A DNA stretch of 64,000 bases from Polaromonas sp. (GTDB lineage: Bacteria; Pseudomonadota; Gammaproteobacteria; Burkholderiales; Burkholderiaceae_C), in contig NZ_JAAFGZ010000008.1 of NCBI RefSeq assembly GCF_010365105.1, positions 79,656 to 143,655 of the forward strand. The letters run 5' to 3'. Positions 59,953-64,000 of the stretch are shown here, piece after piece (the first letter of the stretch is position 1; each line of letters begins with the position of its first letter). Below the pieces are notes generated by a model. It was not told the origin of the DNA. It did no database searches and was given only the letters and a program-made list of their open reading frames with translations. Position numbers and translations under genes: made by a program.

Positions 59953-62046
59953 ATGGTGCTGAAGTTCCCCCGGCTTGCCGGCTGGGCCAGCCGGCGCGGT
60001 TCCCTGTGGCTGCTGCTGCTGGCGCTGGTGGTGGCCCTGCTGGGCCTGCTGGTCTGGCTGGCCGGACGCTACGAGTCCAGCATGGTGCAAAGCCGGCTGG
60101 AAGACCATGCGGCACTGGCCGTGACCGACATGCGCTCCGGCCTGAACCGCAACCTTCAGGCGATCCAGGCACTGCATGCCCGCGAGCGCAGCGCCGAGGC
60201 CTGGCAGGTGCCGGCAGCCCAGCTGCTGCACGAGCACCGGGAAATCCTGCGGCTGGAATGGCGCAACGAAACGCTCGACATGCTGGGCTTTGTCGAGACG
60301 CCGTTTCGCAAGTCAGTGTTCGAGCAGCTCGACCGCACCAGCCTGCAGACCGATGTGAGCCTGGCTTGTACCTCCGCCCGCCGGATGAGCGGCCCGGTGT
60401 ATTCGACCAGCTACTTTTTACCCCAGGCTGACGGGCTGGGCATGGAAGTGTCGGACATGTGCCTGCCCCTGACGGACGCAGGCCGCGTGACCGGCTATGC
60501 GGTGGCGACCTATTCGCTGCAGGGCCTGCTCAGTGAACTGGTCAGCAAGCCGCTGTCGCAAGGCATCGGCCTGTCGCTCACCGAGGCGGACGGCACGCGC
60601 CTGGCGCTGTACGGTGTGCCGGCGCGCGCCAGCCGGTCCTTCGTGGCCCGGCAGCTGCTCGACCTGCCAGGCATCACCTTCGTGGTGCGGATGGAGAGCC
60701 GGCTGGGCACGCCGGCCCTGTTCCCCAATATCCTGACGGCGCTGGTGGCTGCCCTGTCGCTCGCCCTGATGGCCGTGCTCTTTTTGCTGGGCCGCGACAT
60801 GCGGCGGCGCCTGCAGGTCGAGAACGACCTGGGCGAGGCGCTGGCCTTTCGCAAGGCCATGGAGAACTCCCTGCTGACCGGTCTGCGCGCCCGGGACCTG
60901 CACGGCCGCATCACCTATGTCAACCCGGCTTTTTGCAAGATGGTCGGCGTCGACGCGCAGGAGCTGCTCAACCAGAGCATGCCTTCGCCCTACTGGCCAC
61001 CCGAACTGGCCGGGGTGTACCAGCGGCGCCAGGAAATGCGCCTGGCGGGCAATCACCTGCCGCGCGAGGGCCATGAGTCGGTGTTCATGCGCAAGGACGG
61101 CACGCGCTTTCCGGTGCTCATCATGGAAGCGCCGCTGATCAACGCCGTGGGCAAGCACACCGGCTGGATGAGCGCCATCCTCGATGTCAGCGAGCAGCGC
61201 CGCACGGAAGAAGTCTCGCGCGCCAGCCAGGACCGGCTGCAGGCCAGCGCCCGGCTGGCCATGGTCGGAGAAATGGCGTCCTTGCTCAGCCATGAGCTGA
61301 ACCAGCCGCTGGCGGCCATTTCAAGCTACGCCACCGGTTCCCTCAACCTTCTGGCGCATGCGTCAGCGGGCGACCAGCCGCCCGATGCGCCGGCCTTGTC
61401 CGACGACCTGCGGCTGGCGATGGGCCGCATAGCCGAGCAGGCCGAGCGCGCCGGCAAGGTGATCAAGAGCGTGCATGATTTTGTGCGCCGCAGCGAGCGG
61501 GTGCGCGAGGTGGTCACGCCGCGCGCGCTGCTGGACGCCATCATGCCGCTGGTGATCCTGCAGGCACGCAAGCTAGGCGTGCGCATCAGCCTGGAAGTCG
61601 ACGAGACCTGCCCGCCGGTGCTGTGCGACCGCACCATGGTCGAGCAGGTGCTGCTGAACCTGGCGCGCAACGGCATGCAGGCCATGCACAGCAGCGACGA
61701 AACCGGCCAGCCGGCGCTGGCGCTGTCCGGCAAGGTGCTGACCTTGCGCATCCGGCCGGCCGCCTCGAATGCGCACAGCCAGTGGATCGAGTTTGCCGTG
61801 ATCGACCAGGGCGAAGGCATTTCAAGCGAGGTGGCGCGTCAGCTGTTCACGCCCTTTTTCACCACCAAGCAGGAAGGCATGGGCTTGGGCCTGAGCCTGT
61901 GCCGCACCGTGATCGAGCAGCATGGCGGTTTTCTCGGCTATGAAAGCGTCCAGCCGCAAGGTACTATTTTCAGCTTTACCTTGCCGGTGGCCGTGGCAAA
62001 GTCGGCAGCCGGGGCTGCAATGCACCACACGCCCGGAGAAAGCTGA
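59953..62046 (+). CDS. PAS-domain sensor histidine kinase
   Basis: A 697-residue membrane kinase. Membrane segments at about residues 15-38 and 255-280 enclose a Cache-like periplasmic domain; a PAS domain (GRITYVNPAFCKMVGVDAQE) spans about 300-420. The His box is LLSHELNQPLAAISSYATG, and ATPase motifs NLARNGMQAM, DQGEGISSEV and GLGLSLCRTV are present. Four-carbon and FixL/DctB-like kinases look like this. It pairs with the FixJ-type regulator that starts two bases downstream. Start is ATG 59953; no other candidate fits. The signal is unknown. Confidence 0.93.
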   Translation: MVLKFPRLAGWASRRGSLWLLLLALVVALLGLLVWLAGRYESSMVQSRLEDHAALAVTDMRSGLNRNLQAIQALHARERSAEAWQVPAAQLLHEHREILRLEWRNETLDMLGFVETPFRKSVFEQLDRTSLQTDVSLACTSARRMSGPVYSTSYFLPQADGLGMEVSDMCLPLTDAGRVTGYAVATYSLQGLLSELVSKPLSQGIGLSLTEADGTRLALYGVPARASRSFVARQLLDLPGITFVVRMESRLGTPALFPNILTALVAALSLALMAVLFLLGRDMRRRLQVENDLGEALAFRKAMENSLLTGLRARDLHGRITYVNPAFCKMVGVDAQELLNQSMPSPYWPPELAGVYQRRQEMRLAGNHLPREGHESVFMRKDGTRFPVLIMEAPLINAVGKHTGWMSAILDVSEQRRTEEVSRASQDRLQASARLAMVGEMASLLSHELNQPLAAISSYATGSLNLLAHASAGDQPPDAPALSDDLRLAMGRIAEQAERAGKVIKSVHDFVRRSERVREVVTPRALLDAIMPLVILQARKLGVRISLEVDETCPPVLCDRTMVEQVLLNLARNGMQAMHSSDETGQPALALSGKVLTLRIRPAASNAHSQWIEFAVIDQGEGISSEVARQLFTPFFTTKQEGMGLGLSLCRTVIEQHGGFLGYESVQPQGTIFSFTLPVAVAKSAAGAAMHHTPGES

Positions 62047-62047
62047 C

Positions 62048-62674
62048 ATGGAACCGATCCACAATGCCACCGTCTACATCGTCGATGACGACAAGGGCGT
62101 GCGCGACGCGCTGGCCTGGCTGCTGCGCTCCCGGCGTCTGCCCAGCGAGTCGTTTGCCAGCGGCGAAGCCTTTGACGAGCGGGTGGCGCAAAACTTCGAG
62201 GTGCGTTCGCCATCGTGCTTGCTGCTCGACGTGCGCATGAACGGGCTCAGCGGGCTGGCAATGTTTGAAAAGCTGATTGGCTACGGCCTGCTGCCGACCC
62301 TGCCGGTGATTTTCCTGACCGGCCATGCCGATGTGCCAACCGCCGTCGATTCGGTCAAGCGCGGCGCGTTTGATTTTTTTGAAAAACCGTTTTCCGACAA
62401 TGCGCTGGTGGACCGTATCGAGCAGGCGCTCAGCCAGTCGGCGGCCGCGCTGGTCCAGCACAGCCAGTCCACCGGCCTGCGCACCCAGCTTGACAGCCTG
62501 ACCGAGCGCGAGCGCGCGGTGATGCAACTGGTGGTCGAAGGACTGCCCAACAAGCTGGTGGCCGACCAGCTCGACATCAGCGTGCGCACCGTCGAAGTGC
62601 ACCGTGCCCGGGTTTTTGAGAAAATGGGCGTCAAGTCGGCGGTCGAGCTGGCCAATCTGCTGCGCAATCTGTAG
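62048..62674 (+). CDS. FixJ/NarL-family response regulator
   Basis: A 208-residue regulator. The receiver has VYIVDDDKGVRDAL, the phospho-acceptor Asp in LLLDVRMNGLSG, Thr in FLTGHAD and Lys in FFEKPFSDN. The C-terminal LuxR-type helix-turn-helix reads LTERERAVMQLVVEGLPNKL and SVRTVEVHRARVF. It is cognate to the PAS kinase, ATG 62048 being one base after its stop. Downstream gene is on the other strand. Targets unknown. Confidence 0.95.
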   Translation: MEPIHNATVYIVDDDKGVRDALAWLLRSRRLPSESFASGEAFDERVAQNFEVRSPSCLLLDVRMNGLSGLAMFEKLIGYGLLPTLPVIFLTGHADVPTAVDSVKRGAFDFFEKPFSDNALVDRIEQALSQSAAALVQHSQSTGLRTQLDSLTERERAVMQLVVEGLPNKLVADQLDISVRTVEVHRARVFEKMGVKSAVELANLLRNL

Positions 62675-62684
62675 CAGATGCAGC

Positions 62685-62831
62685 TTATTTCTTTTTTTTC
62701 TCCGGGTCTGGCGCCGCGCGCTCCGATTCGTCCTTCAGTTCGCCCTTTTGACGGCCCGAAAACATCGTCCACCACACAATGAACACCAGCAGCAGCAGCG
62801 CACCGAGCGCTTCGAGTAAAAGCAAGGCCAT
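62685..62831 (-). CDS. Small single-pass membrane protein
   Basis: A 48-residue protein with one hydrophobic helix (MALLLLEALGALLLLVFIVW) and a charged Lys/Glu-rich tail (ELKDESERAAPDPEKKKK). AGGA lies eight bases before ATG 62831, supporting translation. Longer in-frame starts exist but add unlikely sequence. Function is unknown; the fold is typical of small inner-membrane proteins. Its start codon overlaps the proposed mltA start on the other strand by two bases, which is a reason for caution. Confidence 0.55.
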   Translation of the reverse strand: MALLLLEALGALLLLVFIVWWTMFSGRQKGELKDESERAAPDPEKKKK

Positions 62832-64000
62832 GATTGGTTCCTGGAAAGCGGCAGCAAGCCTGAAGCGGCCAAGGGGATTGAGGCCGTCATGGCGCAAGGT
62901 GTCGATTATCGCCATCGCCGCATTCATGGCCGCCTGTACCAGCGTGCCTTTGCCGCCCGCGTCCACGCCGGGCGGCGCGTCCGTTCCGGCTGGCGTGCGT
63001 CCGGGCGATGCCGGGCCTCTGCCGCCGCCCCGGCTCCTGGGGAAAAGCCGCTGGGTGGCAGTCCATTGGTCGGAATTGCCGGGCTTTGAGGAAGATTCGC
63101 TGTTTGAAGCCTGGAACGCCTGGATCAAGAGTTGCGAGCGACCCGGCCCGGTGTTTGCCCCCTTGTGCAGCGAAGTGCGGCGCCTGAGCATTGCCTCGGC
63201 GCAGGAACAGCGCGACTGGATGGTTGCCCGCCTGCAGCCCTACCGCGTCGAGTCGCTGCAGGGCAGCGCCGACGGCCTGCTGACCAGCTACTACGAGCCG
63301 GTTCTCAAGGCCAGCCGCCGGCCGGGCGGCGGCTACGCGGTGCCCGTTTACCGCACGCCGGCCACCCTGGGCAGCCGCAAGCCGTGGTTCTCGCGCCAGG
63401 AAATCGACACCCTGCCCGAAGCGCGGGCTGCCCTGCAGGGGCGCGAGATTGCCTGGGTGGACAACCCGGTCGAGGTGATGTCGTTGCACATCCAGGGCTC
63501 GGGCAGGCTTAATATTCTGGAGCCCGACGGCTCCCAGCGTGTCGTCCGGGTGGCGTATGCCGGCTCTAACGAGCAGCCGTTTCGCAGCGTCACCCAGTGG
63601 CTGGCAGACCAGGGCGAAGGCAAGATGCTCGCGCCGTGGGTGGAATCGACCAAGGTCTGGGCCTTCAAAAATCCCCAGCGCGTGCAGCAGATGCTCTGGA
63701 GCAACCCGCGCTACACTTTTTTCCAGGAGCAGCCGCTGAGTGAATTCGACGCCGCTTTTGGCCCCAAGGGCGCGCAGGGCGTGCCGTTGACGCCGGGTCG
63801 CTCGATTGCCGTCGATCCGGGCAGCATTCCGTATGGCACGCCGGTCTGGCTGGCGTCGCGCGGCGGCGCGGCCAACCTGCAAAAGCTGGTGCTGGCGCAG
63901 GACACCGGCAGCGCCATCGTCGGCGCGGTGCGGGCCGACTACTTTGCCGGCACCGGCGTGGACGCCGGCCTGCTGGCCTCGCGCGTCAACCAGCCGCTGC
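62830..64000 (+). CDS. mltA: Membrane-bound lytic murein transglycosylase A, 3' end beyond window
   Basis: A lipoprotein enzyme that cleaves peptidoglycan glycan strands to 1,6-anhydro-muropeptides. Conserved parts: LLTSYYEPVLKASRR, VMSLHIQGSGRLN, VAYAGSNEQPFRSV, and the 3D domain RSIAVDPGSIPYGTPVWL with the catalytic Asp in AQDTGSAIVGAVRADYF. The signal VSIIAIAAFMAAC has lipobox MAAC. The start is uncertain: ATG 62830 gives a basic n-region before the signal; TTG 62878 and GTG 62899 (MSIIAIAAFM, uncharged) are alternatives. The frame continues past 64000. Only the end of the domain is missing. Confidence 0.9.
   Translation, partial: MIGSWKAAASLKRPRGLRPSWRKVSIIAIAAFMAACTSVPLPPASTPGGASVPAGVRPGDAGPLPPPRLLGKSRWVAVHWSELPGFEEDSLFEAWNAWIKSCERPGPVFAPLCSEVRRLSIASAQEQRDWMVARLQPYRVESLQGSADGLLTSYYEPVLKASRRPGGGYAVPVYRTPATLGSRKPWFSRQEIDTLPEARAALQGREIAWVDNPVEVMSLHIQGSGRLNILEPDGSQRVVRVAYAGSNEQPFRSVTQWLADQGEGKMLAPWVESTKVWAFKNPQRVQQMLWSNPRYTFFQEQPLSEFDAAFGPKGAQGVPLTPGRSIAVDPGSIPYGTPVWLASRGGAANLQKLVLAQDTGSAIVGAVRADYFAGTGVDAGLLASRVNQPL

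Overview
The window is about 63 to 65 percent G+C by eye. Its protein families and gene order (recA-recX, sucCD beside a TerC gene, a pilA/TfpZ/PglL cluster, glnE followed by yhdP, a nitrilase-like gene and a two-component pair) fit a betaproteobacterium of the Comamonadaceae, most like Polaromonas or Rhodoferax. This is inferred from remembered families; no search was run. Coding is dense on both strands. I saw no rRNA, tRNA, insertion sequence, prophage or CRISPR array.

Layout. 1-2207: 3' part of a topoisomerase III with a C-terminal SWIB domain. 2334-7654: a five-gene minus-strand operon (glutamine-synthetase-like ligase, GNAT, iron alcohol dehydrogenase, class I amidotransferase hydrolase, aldehyde dehydrogenase) that looks like gamma-glutamyl-dependent catabolism of an amine or amino alcohol. 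7952-10953: TctE/TctD-type two-component genes and a MarR regulator. 11039-12897: SOS-controlled recA and recX. 13006-17427: oxidoreductase, argC and sucCD. 17545-19790: TerC protein, PP2C phosphatase and FHA protein. 19791-23427: sigma-54-dependent pilA, its accessory protein and a pilin-glycosylation ligase. 23576-31095: LprI-like protein, lipoprotein, moaC, BepA-like protease, a manganese riboswitch with its alx-type gene, small zinc proteins, and a 660-bp inverted repeat. 31360-33501: purB and a GST.

33514-40711 is an eight-gene overlapping minus-strand operon (FAD oxidoreductase, DUF1365, cyclopropane fatty acid synthase, chalcone-isomerase-like, MFS, DUF3833 lipoprotein, SDR, SnoaL-like) with a glutathione peroxidase upstream, probably for membrane lipid modification under oxidative stress. 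41800-42294 is heptose adenylyltransferase. 42366-45022 is a lower-GC accessory island with three toxin-antitoxin modules (BrnTA, YefM-YoeB, HI1419/HI1420 type) and a frameshifted HNH endonuclease. 45091-51739 is a TetR-controlled RND efflux operon. 51788-64000 holds glnE, yhdP, an omega-amidase-like hydrolase, a sensor kinase/FixJ-type regulator pair, a small membrane protein and the start of mltA.

The most unusual feature is the repeat content. One family of roughly 60-75 bp (ATAGCTG-type) has ten recognisable copies, four of them inside coding sequences and read in frame. A second GC-rich family of about 102 bp lies between the two-component genes, next to purB, and as three tandem copies inside glnE, where it adds 102 residues. 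Together with the long palindrome at 29992-30652 these look like mobile, coding-tolerant repeats.
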